From positions 62,150 through 126,149 of the forward strand of contig NZ_NPFA01000006.1 in assembly GCF_002265875.1 (NCBI RefSeq): a stretch of 64,000 bases of DNA, read 5' to 3'. This DNA is from Marinococcus halophilus. Its GTDB lineage: Bacteria; Bacillota; Bacilli; Bacillales; Marinococcaceae. A program made the translations under genes and the position numbers. This document shows, in pieces, positions 34,052 to 42,386 of the stretch. Within the stretch, counting starts at the first letter, position 1. Each line of letters starts with the position of its first letter. The notes beneath the pieces were generated by a model. The model was given only the letters and a program-made list of their open reading frames with translations, did no database searches and was not told where the DNA came from.

Positions 34052-34933
34052 ATGCTCGGCGCCATTGAAGCAGGAGGGACCAAATTTGTCTGCGCGGTCA
34101 GTGAAAACGGCCGTGATATTAAAGAACGCGTTTCTATTCCAACTACGACGCCCGCAGAAACCATGCAGCAGGTGTACGATTTTTTCCGTTCCTTTTCTAT
34201 CGAAGCCGTGGGCATTGGCTCTTTTGGACCGATTGATATTAATACAAAAAATGATACATACGGCTACATCACTACCACGCCAAAAACAGCATGGCAAAAC
34301 TTTAACATTCTTGGCGATGTGCAAAAACATCTGGGGGTGCCGGCAGGCTTTACAACCGACGTCAATGCAGCAGCGCTAGGAGAATGGAAACACGGTGCCG
34401 GCGCCGGAAAAACGAGCTGCCTGTACATGACAGTTGGCACTGGTATCGGCGTGGGAGCCGTGATTAATAATCATATTCTCGAGGGGCTGAACCATCCCGA
34501 AGCCGGACATATTATTGTCCGCCGGCATCCCGAGGATGATTTTAAAGGCACATGCCCTTACCATAGCGACTGCCTCGAGGGACTTGCTTCAGGGCCGGCT
34601 GTGGAAAAGCGCTGGGGAGAAAAAGGCAGCGAGCTGACTGCCCGCCCTGAGGTATGGGAGCTTGAATCCTATTACCTCGCTCAGGCCATGATGAATTACA
34701 TTCTAATTCTCACTCCCGAGCGGATTATTATCGGTGGCGGCGTCAGCAAACAACCTTCCCTGCTCGCAAAAGTACACGAAAAAACACAGCAGCTCCTGCA
34801 GGGGTACGTCCAAGACTCAATGATCACTCAACACATTGACCAGTATATCACCACCCCGGGTCTTTATGATGATGCCGGCATCACCGGAGGCTTTGTTCTC
34901 GCTGCCCGGACTCTCGAGGATACCCCCAACTAA
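34052..34933 (+). CDS. ROK-family fructokinase
   Basis: ATP-dependent sugar kinase of 293 aa; phosphorylates fructose or a close relative. N-terminal phosphate loop GAIEAGGTKFVCAV, catalytic segment GFTTDVNAAALGEW, ROK signature GTGIGVGAVINN and the zinc-binding region HPEAGHI...GTCPYHSDCLEG. These features match the Bacillus YdhR/GmuE fructokinase group. CAGGAGG precedes the ATG. Single gene or first of a loose pair with the M15 peptidase gene. Confidence 0.93.
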   Translation: MLGAIEAGGTKFVCAVSENGRDIKERVSIPTTTPAETMQQVYDFFRSFSIEAVGIGSFGPIDINTKNDTYGYITTTPKTAWQNFNILGDVQKHLGVPAGFTTDVNAAALGEWKHGAGAGKTSCLYMTVGTGIGVGAVINNHILEGLNHPEAGHIIVRRHPEDDFKGTCPYHSDCLEGLASGPAVEKRWGEKGSELTARPEVWELESYYLAQAMMNYILILTPERIIIGGGVSKQPSLLAKVHEKTQQLLQGYVQDSMITQHIDQYITTPGLYDDAGITGGFVLAARTLEDTPN

Positions 34934-35009
34934 AAGCAGGCGCAGCCTCAAAACACCTACTCGTTTACAACTCCTGGGCGCAGGTAAAAAAAGAAAGGAA
35001 ATCAGCTGA

Positions 35010-35552
35010 GTGAAAAGACATGTCTTGTTACTGATGACCGGTTTACTTCTCATTCTCGTTGTACTGGGGTGGAACAGCAGGCAAAATCCGTTCCCCCAGG
35101 TGGAAGCAAGCGAAGTCGTCGCACAAAACGCCCTCCACCCTGTCGTAGAAGAACGAAAAAATGAATGGATCCAACGTGCAGAACAGCAGGGAATCCAGGT
35201 TGTTGTAACGGATGGATACCGTTCTGTGGAGGAGCAGAATGCTTTATACGCCCAAGGACGGACCACGCAGGGAGAAATTGTAACGCAGGCAAGAGGCGGC
35301 GAATCGTATCATAATTACGGCCTTGCCATTGACTTTGCTTTACGCACACCGGACGGAGAGCTCGTCTGGGATATGGAACGCGATGACAATGGGAACGGTA
35401 AAGCAGATTGGACGGAGGCCGTAGAGATCGCTAAAGAACTCGGTTTCAACTGGGGCGGGGACTGGCCCGGTTTTAAAGACTATCCCCATCTCGAGATGAC
35501 CTTTGGCCTCAGCCTTGAAGAGCTCCAAGCTGCGGAACAGCAGAATACCTAA
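35010..35552 (+). CDS. M15 family peptidoglycan peptidase (CwlK/VanY-like)
   Basis: Secreted or membrane-anchored wall peptidase of 180 aa. A hydrophobic N-terminal segment (about 4-20) serves as signal or anchor. The zinc ligands of the M15 fold are visible: His101 and Asp108 in SYHNYGLAIDF, and His160 in YPHLEM. CwlK cleaves the L-Ala-D-Glu bond of the stem peptide; D,D-carboxypeptidases of the VanY type are the alternative. GTG start at 35010 with AAAGGAA in front. Ends at a terminator. Confidence 0.9.
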   Translation: MKRHVLLLMTGLLLILVVLGWNSRQNPFPQVEASEVVAQNALHPVVEERKNEWIQRAEQQGIQVVVTDGYRSVEEQNALYAQGRTTQGEIVTQARGGESYHNYGLAIDFALRTPDGELVWDMERDDNGNGKADWTEAVEIAKELGFNWGGDWPGFKDYPHLEMTFGLSLEELQAAEQQNT

Positions 35553-35559
35553 CTACCAG

Positions 35560-35586
35560 CGTCCGGCTAGTTATCCGGACGTTTTT
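35560..35586 (+). terminator. Rho-independent terminator
   Basis: Stem CGTCCGG / CCGGACG followed by TTTTTC just after the peptidase gene. Confidence 0.85.
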
Positions 35587-35667
35587 CTTTCCCACGGCGA
35601 GGTTAAGCTTCTGGCAGTTTGTGGTATACAGCTGTAGTACCCTCTATTGTGAAAGGAGTCCTCTTTA

Positions 35668-36735
35668 ATGACTAAAACAGCCCTGGTGGTAGGAGCTACC
35701 GGTATTATAGGCAGCAGCATTCTAAAACATATTGCATCTCTGGAGGATTGGGAAACTGTGGGCATTTCCCGGCACCAGCCGGAAGACACCCACGGAGCTG
35801 ATTATTACGTAGAGGCAGACCTCTTAAACGAGGAAGAAATCACTAAAGCCCTCCATGACGTGCCCGCAGTCACGCACATCTTTTATGCCGCCTATCAGGA
35901 TTATGATCCCCTTTCCAAGGAACAAATTACGGTTAATACTACCATGCTTCAAAGCGCTGTCCAGGCTGTGGAAGCGACGTCCAGCCAGCTCCAGCGCGTG
36001 GTGTTGATGCAGGGGGCTAAAGTGTACGGAGCCCATATCAGCGCCTTTAAAACACCGGCACGGGAAAGCGATCCGCGCCATATGCCACCAAACTTTTATT
36101 ACAACCAGGAGGATTACCTTCGTAACCACCAGGCGGGGAAAAACTGGTCTTGGACCATTTTGCGCCCTGATGTCGTGTGCGGCTATTCGGTAGGCACTCC
36201 GATGAATTTGAGCATGGTCATTGCTGTCTATGCCTCTATCTCTAAAGAACTCGGCCTTCCACTTCGTTTCCCGGGAAAAGAAGTAACCTACCGGTCGCTC
36301 GCCCAGGTTACCGATGCCGGCCTGCTCGCCCGCTGTTCGGTCTGGTCTGCCCTGCATGAGCCATGTGCATTTGAAACGTTCAATATTACTAACGGGGATT
36401 TCTTTCGCTGGGAGCACATGTGGCCGGTTATCGCCGAGGAATTCCAAATGGACACCGGGCCGGTGCAGACGATCACACTTTCTGATTTTATGCCGCTGCA
36501 GAAGGGGCTCTGGGAGGAAATGCAGGAAAAATACAGCCTCCAGGCTATCCCTTTCGATAAATTAGCTGCCTGGCCGTTCGGTGACTTTATTTTTAATGTA
36601 GAATACGATGTGATGTCTGACACTAATAAGGTAAAACAGTTTGGTTTTACTGAAGTGGTGAACAGCGATGACATGTTTCGGCAGCTGCTTCGCGAATTTC
36701 AGGAACAGCGGTTGATTCCAAAATTCTCAGGCTGA
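35668..36735 (+). CDS. PRISE-type SDR (progesterone 5-beta-reductase/iridoid-synthase-like)
   Basis: NAD(P)H-dependent reductase of 355 aa. Cofactor loop VGATGIIGSS; the motif NFYYNQEDYL at about residues 142-151 corresponds to the NFYYxxED signature that carries the catalytic Tyr of PRISE enzymes, which reduce activated C=C bonds of enones. No nearby gene shows the natural substrate. A GAAAGGAG site precedes the start. Its own terminator follows. Confidence 0.88.
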   Translation: MTKTALVVGATGIIGSSILKHIASLEDWETVGISRHQPEDTHGADYYVEADLLNEEEITKALHDVPAVTHIFYAAYQDYDPLSKEQITVNTTMLQSAVQAVEATSSQLQRVVLMQGAKVYGAHISAFKTPARESDPRHMPPNFYYNQEDYLRNHQAGKNWSWTILRPDVVCGYSVGTPMNLSMVIAVYASISKELGLPLRFPGKEVTYRSLAQVTDAGLLARCSVWSALHEPCAFETFNITNGDFFRWEHMWPVIAEEFQMDTGPVQTITLSDFMPLQKGLWEEMQEKYSLQAIPFDKLAAWPFGDFIFNVEYDVMSDTNKVKQFGFTEVVNSDDMFRQLLREFQEQRLIPKFSG

Positions 36736-36750
36736 TTCCGCACACATCCG

Positions 36751-36786
36751 AAACACCCATTCAGCTTCTGCCGGATGGGTGTTTTG
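36751..36786. terminator. Bidirectional terminator
   Basis: Stem AAACACCCAT / ATGGGTGTTT between convergent genes. Confidence 0.82.
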
Positions 36787-37725
36787 TTATTTTCCAATAT
36801 GCTTGTGTACAAATGCCTGCATGTAGTGCATCGCTTCCTGGCCGTCCTCTTCAAGCGGAAACTGGTTGATAAACCCGTGAATTGTCCCATCCACCTGATG
36901 ATGATGAACGTCTGCATTTGCTTCTTTCATCTGTCTTGCCAGCTCCTCGCCTTCATCACGCAGTACATCATATTCCGCTGTAATAATAAGGGTCAGAGGA
37001 TTTTCCCGTTTATCCGTATCCCGCATCGGCACAGCCAGTGGATCCCTGCGTTCATCCCATGAAGACAAATAATGCGCCCAGAAGTCACCTACGTTTTTAG
37101 CCGTCAGTCCATAGCCTTCACTAAAACGATGATAGGATACGTAGGCGGGGTCTTCGTCCCGGTTATAAAAATCAGCAACAGGGTACAAAAGCATCTGCCC
37201 CTCAAGGTATGTCTGTTCCTTTCGAAGCAGCGTAGAAGCTGCGTATACAATATTTGCGCCGGCGCTGTCCCCGCATAGATAAAACCGGTCCTCTGTGTTT
37301 GCCCAGTCCCGGTATTCAGAAAGCACCCAGCGCACAGCATCCAGGCAATCGTATACCCCGGATGGAAACGGATATTTCGGGGCAAGCCGGTAATCCACTG
37401 CTACAACGTACGCCTCCAGTTCATTGGCCAGCACCCGGCAGAAAGCATCGTGGGTTTCAAGGCTGCCAACGGCAAACCCGCCTCCGTGAAAGAAAATCAC
37501 GGTGGGAAGCGGCTCTTCGGATATGGGCTTATATCGTCGAACAGTTAACGTGCGTCCATCTAAATCGATATCTTTATCCAGCACTTCAGCTACTGCCGGG
37601 CGAGCTGAAGGCTCCGGCGCCATTTCGTTTCTTCGTCTCCGCTCATCGACTACTTCCTCCACCGTTTCCACTTCGAAGGATATATTTTGGTTTAGGTATT
37701 CCTTTACATGGTCTCGAAGTTCCAT
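36787..37725 (-). CDS. HSL-family carboxylesterase
   Basis: Alpha/beta hydrolase of 312 aa in the hormone-sensitive-lipase group (family IV). HGGG oxyanion motif at residues 80-83, nucleophile elbow GDSAG with Ser154, late Asp in AEYDVLRDEG and His in DGTIHGF. Cytoplasmic, no signal peptide. Expected to cleave short-chain esters. GGAAC and GGGGGAAGG lie before the start. Divergent from the DrrAB-like operon. Confidence 0.92.
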   Translation of the reverse strand: MELRDHVKEYLNQNISFEVETVEEVVDERRRRNEMAPEPSARPAVAEVLDKDIDLDGRTLTVRRYKPISEEPLPTVIFFHGGGFAVGSLETHDAFCRVLANELEAYVVAVDYRLAPKYPFPSGVYDCLDAVRWVLSEYRDWANTEDRFYLCGDSAGANIVYAASTLLRKEQTYLEGQMLLYPVADFYNRDEDPAYVSYHRFSEGYGLTAKNVGDFWAHYLSSWDERRDPLAVPMRDTDKRENPLTLIITAEYDVLRDEGEELARQMKEANADVHHHQVDGTIHGFINQFPLEEDGQEAMHYMQAFVHKHIGK

Positions 37726-37810
37726 TGTTCCTTCCCCCTTTTATCTATTAATCCATACCCTCAATTTTGCCCGGTTACCCTTCATTCCACTCTGACCTGC
37801 TTCGTATACA

Positions 37811-37848
37811 TTGACGTTAACTCTCTGAAGTTATATAGTTACGCTAAC
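37811..37848 (+). promoter_or_regulatory. SigA promoter and possible operator of the DrrAB-like operon
   Basis: TTGACG (37811-37816), 17-base spacer, TATAGT (37834-37839) is a near-consensus vegetative promoter. The half sites GTTA and TAAC, three bases apart (37838-37848), overlap the -10 end and could bind a repressor, but no regulator gene is adjacent. Confidence 0.65.
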
Positions 37849-37880
37849 ATAACGACTATGGCTAAAGTAGGGGTAAACAT

Positions 37881-38813
37881 ATGGAATCTATCATTCAAGT
37901 GCACGAACTGCGAAAATCGTTTAAAGATATGGAAGCTGTCAAAGGCATTCATTTTGACGTCGCCCAGGGAGAAATATTCGGCTTTCTCGGCCCGAACGGG
38001 GCAGGAAAAAGCACAACTATCAACATGATCTGCACGATGCTCGCGCCCACTTCCGGAAGCGTTACCATTAACGGCTATGATGCGTTTAAGCAGAAAGCAA
38101 AAGTCCGGGAGAGCATTGGTATCATTTTTCAGGAAAATACGCTCGATGAAAAATTAAGCGCCCTTGAAAACTTGAAGCTTCACTGCCGATTTTACCGGGT
38201 CCCTAAACATAAACGAACGGAGCGCATTCAAGAGGTTCTTGAAATCGTAGACTTAACCGACAATCAAAAGAAAAAAGTGGAAGAATTCTCCGGCGGGATG
38301 AAACGAAGGCTTGAAATCGCCCGGGGGCTCCTTCACTATCCGAAGGTACTGTTTCTGGATGAACCGACAGTCGGCCTTGATCCTCAGACCCGCGCGCATA
38401 TTTGGGAATATATTCTCCGTCTGAAGGAAAAAGAAAATATAACCATTTTTCTAACTACGCATTACCTGGACGAGGCGGAAATCAGCCACCGCATTGCCAT
38501 TATGGATAAAGGCAGCATTATTGCCCTCGATACACCCAAACGGCTGAAGCAGCAAGTTGGCGGGGACGTGATTGAACTCGGCACCGAGGATAATAATGCA
38601 GTAGCCACGCAGCTGCAGCATGATATGCCGGAGGCAGAAATACAGGAGGAAGCAGGTGTTCTGCGCATTAAGGTACCAAGCAGCGACCAGTTTATTTCTA
38701 CGTTTCTGCAACAGATCCGCATACCTATTACGAGCCTCAACATACGCCGGCCGACGCTTAACGACGTGTTTTTATCCTACACAGGACGCAATATTAAAGC
38801 CGGCCCCGCTTAA
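37881..38813 (+). CDS. DrrA-like ABC exporter ATP-binding protein
   Basis: ATPase of 310 aa. Walker A GPNGAGKST, signature FSGGMKRR, Walker B LFLDEPTVGLDP and H-loop TTHYLDEAE are intact; the C-terminal domain of about 85 residues is typical of the DrrA (daunorubicin resistance) group. Together with the next gene it should export hydrophobic compounds. Weak site AGGGG before the ATG. Operon of two genes. Confidence 0.92.
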   Translation: MESIIQVHELRKSFKDMEAVKGIHFDVAQGEIFGFLGPNGAGKSTTINMICTMLAPTSGSVTINGYDAFKQKAKVRESIGIIFQENTLDEKLSALENLKLHCRFYRVPKHKRTERIQEVLEIVDLTDNQKKKVEEFSGGMKRRLEIARGLLHYPKVLFLDEPTVGLDPQTRAHIWEYILRLKEKENITIFLTTHYLDEAEISHRIAIMDKGSIIALDTPKRLKQQVGGDVIELGTEDNNAVATQLQHDMPEAEIQEEAGVLRIKVPSSDQFISTFLQQIRIPITSLNIRRPTLNDVFLSYTGRNIKAGPA

Positions 38814-38830
38814 GAAAGGAGCACACACAT

Positions 38831-39655
38831 ATGGAAGGTATTTTTGCTATCTGGCAGCGGGATTTAATGAAATTCATCCGGGACCGCGCCCGGCTTCTCG
38901 GCTCATTTGCGATGCCTATTTTATTTTTAATTATTTTTGGCGGCGGGTTCAGCGGCACGATGGAAAACCTGGTAATGAATCAAACCTCTGAAATCGAGAA
39001 TTTTAATTATCTTACTTTCATTTTCCCGGGCATTGTAGCCATGACCCTTTTAATGACTTCAATTTTTTCATCCTTGTCAGTCATCCAGGACAAAGAATTC
39101 GGCTATATGAAAGAAATCCTCGTTTCGCCGGTGTCCCGGGTGAATATTGCGATCGGCAAAATGCTCGGGGCCTCCACAGTTGCTTTTATGCAGGGAGTAC
39201 TGATGTTTATCCTTATTCCGGTCCTCGGCGTAACCTACGAATGGAGCAACGTCCTGGCCGTGCTGCCGATTATGTTTCTGCTTTCGTGCACCCTTGCTTC
39301 CCTTGGCCTGCTAATAGCAAGCCTGCTTCGGTCGACACAGGGATTCCAGCTGATTGTGCAGGTTCTCGTGTTCCCCATGGTCTTTCTTTCAGGAGCTCTG
39401 TTTCCAGTAACAAACATGCCAGCCTGGATGGATATCCTTGTTAAAGTTAATCCTGTCACCTACGGCGTAGACGCTATGAAAAAAGTAATGACCGGCGCCG
39501 GAGACCTGCCCTTCGCTGCCCAGAACGCGCTCGGGCTCAACCTGCAGCTGTTCGGGCGTACAGTGACGGTGGCGGAGGAGCTGCTGTTTTTAATTATTTT
39601 TACTTCCATTTTGATCGCCCTTGCCACCGTGAGCTTCCGAAGAGCCAACGCCTAA
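38831..39655 (+). CDS. DrrB-like ABC-2 permease
   Basis: Membrane subunit of 274 aa with six helices. The phrases IQDKEFGYMKEILVSPVSR (coupling helix) and PMVFLSGALFPVTNMPAWM are family features of DrrB/ABC-2 permeases. It starts 18 bases after the ATPase gene with AAAGGAG in front. Substrate unknown. Confidence 0.92.
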   Translation: MEGIFAIWQRDLMKFIRDRARLLGSFAMPILFLIIFGGGFSGTMENLVMNQTSEIENFNYLTFIFPGIVAMTLLMTSIFSSLSVIQDKEFGYMKEILVSPVSRVNIAIGKMLGASTVAFMQGVLMFILIPVLGVTYEWSNVLAVLPIMFLLSCTLASLGLLIASLLRSTQGFQLIVQVLVFPMVFLSGALFPVTNMPAWMDILVKVNPVTYGVDAMKKVMTGAGDLPFAAQNALGLNLQLFGRTVTVAEELLFLIIFTSILIALATVSFRRANA

Positions 39656-39663
39656 GCAACGAG

Positions 39664-40527
39664 TCACGTTTTTTCCATAAATTCTGTGACCAGCCGCTCC
39701 ACAATATCCGGCTGCTCATGAACGACCCAATGCGTCGCATCAGACACAAAAATCAATTCTCCATCGCGGCAGTATCCAAGGCTCGTCCGGGCGGAAGCCT
39801 TCGACAGAAAGGCGTCCCCAACACCCCAGATGATCCGTACCGGCGGAGTCACATAGCTTGATTCCACAATATCCTTCGGCCCTTTTCTCATTCCTCTGTA
39901 CCAATTGATCATGGTCGTGACCGCATTCGGCTGAGACCATGCTTCTTTGTATCTTTCTACATCTTCTTCAGTAAACGTTCCAGGTTTGCTTGTTTTTACG
40001 AGACCATTGGCAAACTCTTCAAAGTCATTATAGGCAAGCAGTTTTTCCGGAAGTCCGGGAAGCTGAAAAAACAGCATGTATGAGCTTCTTAGAAGCTGGG
40101 TCGGATCTTTTTTCATGCTTGCCGGCATAGCCGGCAGATGCGGAATATTAATGGCAACAAATTTTTCCACGTATTCAGGCCTCGAAGCTGCCGTGTACCA
40201 CCCTACTGCTCCGCCCCAGTCATGACCAATGATTACTGCTTTTTCCCGTCCCATCGCTTTGATCAGCTCCGTTACATCATTACGCAGTTCATCCAGAGCG
40301 TATGCTTCAATCTCAGGCGGCTTGCTGCTTTGATTGTAGCCGCGCTGGTCCGGAGCCGCCACCCGGTAGCCCCGCGCTGCAAGCGGGCCGATTAAATGCC
40401 TCCACTCGTACCAAAATTCCGGAAAACCGTGTAACAGTATGACCAGTGGCCCGTTCTCCGGACCAGCCAATGCGGTGTGTAAAGAAATTCCGTTGACTGT
40501 TATCGTTTCAAAGCTGATATCCTGCAT
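39664..40527 (-). CDS. Epoxide-hydrolase-like alpha/beta hydrolase (second of a tandem pair)
   Basis: A 287-aa alpha/beta hydrolase. HGFPEFW at 33-39 and GHDWGG at 101-106 with Asp103 as nucleophile place it with epoxide hydrolases and haloacetate dehalogenases rather than Ser esterases; the catalytic His is in DATHWVVHEQP. It is the same length and colinear with the next gene upstream (same motif positions), so the two arose by tandem duplication. The 16-base gap suggests one transcript. Confidence 0.9.
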   Translation of the reverse strand: MQDISFETITVNGISLHTALAGPENGPLVILLHGFPEFWYEWRHLIGPLAARGYRVAAPDQRGYNQSSKPPEIEAYALDELRNDVTELIKAMGREKAVIIGHDWGGAVGWYTAASRPEYVEKFVAINIPHLPAMPASMKKDPTQLLRSSYMLFFQLPGLPEKLLAYNDFEEFANGLVKTSKPGTFTEEDVERYKEAWSQPNAVTTMINWYRGMRKGPKDIVESSYVTPPVRIIWGVGDAFLSKASARTSLGYCRDGELIFVSDATHWVVHEQPDIVERLVTEFMEKT

Positions 40528-40543
40528 ATCTGGTGCCTCCTAG

Positions 40544-41407
40544 TTATTTTTCCTGAATGAAATTTCTAATGGACTGTGTGACAAGCTCCGGCTGCTCATG
40601 ATGCACCCAATGCGTCGCTTCTTCAATAAAAATTCCGTCTCCGTCGCTGCAGTATTTCAGACTTTCCTTAGCGGCTGCCCTGCCTAAAAACCAGTCATGC
40701 ATCCCCCAGATCATGCGTACAGGCACATTGATTGTTTCCGTGCTCATCGCTTCCGCCGGCCCGAATGGGATGGCCCGAAACCAATTGAACATAGCCGTTA
40801 CGCTGCCGGGCTGTGACCAGGCAAACCGGTACTGCTCCAGCTCTGACTTTGTAAACGTGCCTGGGCAGCTCGTTACAGACAGATGGACCTTTAATGCGGC
40901 GTACTGGAACATCGCAGCCGCTTTATCCGGAAGGCCGGGGAGCTGAAAAGCCGCCATATAATATCCTTTTATTATGTCCATAGGATGCATGAGCATCGTC
41001 TTTGGCATGGCGGTTAAGTGCGGCATATTCACCGGGATAAACAAAGAAACGTATTCCGGCCGCGTAAGTGCCAGATACCAGCCTACAGCCCCGCCCCAGT
41101 CATGGCCGGTAACTACAGCCTTCTCTCTTTTAAAGTGAAAAATCAGCCCGGTGATATCATCCCGGAGAGCATCCATGGAATAAGATGCTTTTTCAGGAGG
41201 CTTCGAGCTCAGATGATACCCCCGTTGGTCAGGCGCTACTACAAAATAGCCTTCCTCCGCAAGGGCATGCATCTGCTTCTCCCAGGCACGCCAAAATTCC
41301 GGAAAGCCATGCAGGAGTATGACCATCTCCCCTTCCTTTGGTCCTGCGGTGGCCACATGAAGGCGGAGACCATTCACGTGCACATATTTAAATGATAGTT
41401 CTGCCAT
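40544..41407 (-). CDS. Epoxide-hydrolase-like alpha/beta hydrolase (first of a tandem pair)
   Basis: Paralogue of the following gene, also 287 aa, with HGFPEFW at 33-39 and GHDWGG at 101-106 (Asp103). His is in EATHWVHHEQPELV. The cap region (about 140-215) differs more than the core, suggesting a different substrate. AAGGAGG precedes the ATG. Possible roles are epoxide opening or dehalogenation; neither can be told from the sequence alone. Confidence 0.9.
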   Translation of the reverse strand: MAELSFKYVHVNGLRLHVATAGPKEGEMVILLHGFPEFWRAWEKQMHALAEEGYFVVAPDQRGYHLSSKPPEKASYSMDALRDDITGLIFHFKREKAVVTGHDWGGAVGWYLALTRPEYVSLFIPVNMPHLTAMPKTMLMHPMDIIKGYYMAAFQLPGLPDKAAAMFQYAALKVHLSVTSCPGTFTKSELEQYRFAWSQPGSVTAMFNWFRAIPFGPAEAMSTETINVPVRMIWGMHDWFLGRAAAKESLKYCSDGDGIFIEEATHWVHHEQPELVTQSIRNFIQEK

Positions 41408-41482
41408 CGAAAACCTCCTTGGTTCTGTTAGTTTCTTTTACCCGGAAATGGCCTGCTTCAATGATGAATTTCCACAGCAGCT

Positions 41483-41516
41483 AAAAATAACAGCACCTAT
41501 CCATGTGGATAGGTGC
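41483..41516 (-). terminator. Terminator after the SDR gene
   Basis: Stem GCACCTATCC / GGATAGGTGC with four-base loop, then a T-rich tail on the minus strand. Confidence 0.82.
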
Positions 41517-41524
41517 CGTTTCTT

Positions 41525-42265
41525 TTACATTTGTGCTGTCGGACGAACGACGATTTCATTAACCGATACTTCCGCCGGTTCTTCAATCGCGTAACGGATC
41601 GTGCGGGCAATACTTTCTGAAGAAATTGCGTTTTGATACAGCTCATCCACGCGTTCTTTCACCTGATCGTCCGATATAGTCTCGGTAAGCTCCGATTCAA
41701 CAGCCCCCGGCGATATAATCGTTGATCGAATATTGTTTTCCGGTGACTCTTCTTTGCGGAGCCCTTCCGAGATCGCGCGCACCGCATATTTCGTTCCGCT
41801 GTAGACAGCGCCGCCCGGAGATACCTGATGGCCTGCCACCGAGGAAACATTAATAATGTGCCCTTCTTTTCTTTCCCTCATGTAGGGGAGAACGGAACCA
41901 ATACCATAAAGCACGCCTTTAACGTTCACATCGATCATCTGGTTCCAGTCTTCGAACTGCCGGTTCCGCAGCATCGAGAGCGGCATCAATCCGGCATTGT
42001 TTACTATAACGTCAATTTGGCCGTACGTTTCATTGGCAAACTGGGCGAGTTCGTCCATCTGCTCCTGGGAGGTGACATCCACTACTTTATAGGCAGCCGT
42101 ACCGCCGGCCTGTTCAATGTCTTTTTGAAGCTGCTGCAGACGCTCCTCCCGGCGGGCGGCCAGCACTACTTTAGCCCCTTTGCCAGCTAATTCTTTAGCT
42201 GCTGCTTCACCAATACCACTTGAAGCACCAGTCAGTATAACTACTTTTCCTTCAACTTCTGCCAT
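41525..42265 (-). CDS. Short-chain dehydrogenase/reductase (classical SDR)
   Basis: SDR of 246 aa with TGASSGIG, NNAG, Ser in NVSSVAGHQ and YSGTKYAV. Same length as the SDR at 26352-27092 and clearly paralogous (shared NNAGLMPLS, VKGVLYGI, VNEIVVRP). Likely reduces small carbonyl compounds. GGAGG precedes the ATG. Confidence 0.92.
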   Translation of the reverse strand: MAEVEGKVVILTGASSGIGEAAAKELAGKGAKVVLAARREERLQQLQKDIEQAGGTAAYKVVDVTSQEQMDELAQFANETYGQIDVIVNNAGLMPLSMLRNRQFEDWNQMIDVNVKGVLYGIGSVLPYMRERKEGHIINVSSVAGHQVSPGGAVYSGTKYAVRAISEGLRKEESPENNIRSTIISPGAVESELTETISDDQVKERVDELYQNAISSESIARTIRYAIEEPAEVSVNEIVVRPTAQM

Positions 42266-42344
42266 GTTATATCCTCCAATGCTGTTCTGAATTGATTACG
42301 TACTCTCTATACCCGCCGCACTATAATCATAACCTTTACTGCTC

Positions 42345-42378
42345 ATCAAAAAAGAGCCCCCTGCTCCGGGAGCTCTTT
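42345..42378 (-). terminator. Terminator after fabH
   Basis: Stem AAAGAGCTCCC / GGGGGCTCTTT with TTTT tail on the minus strand. Confidence 0.82.
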
Positions 42379-42386
42379 CAATTCAA

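Noticed and set aside
34817-35266. 149-codon open frame on the minus strand
   Set aside because: Spans the end of the fructokinase gene and the start of the M15 peptidase gene, both well supported on the plus strand.
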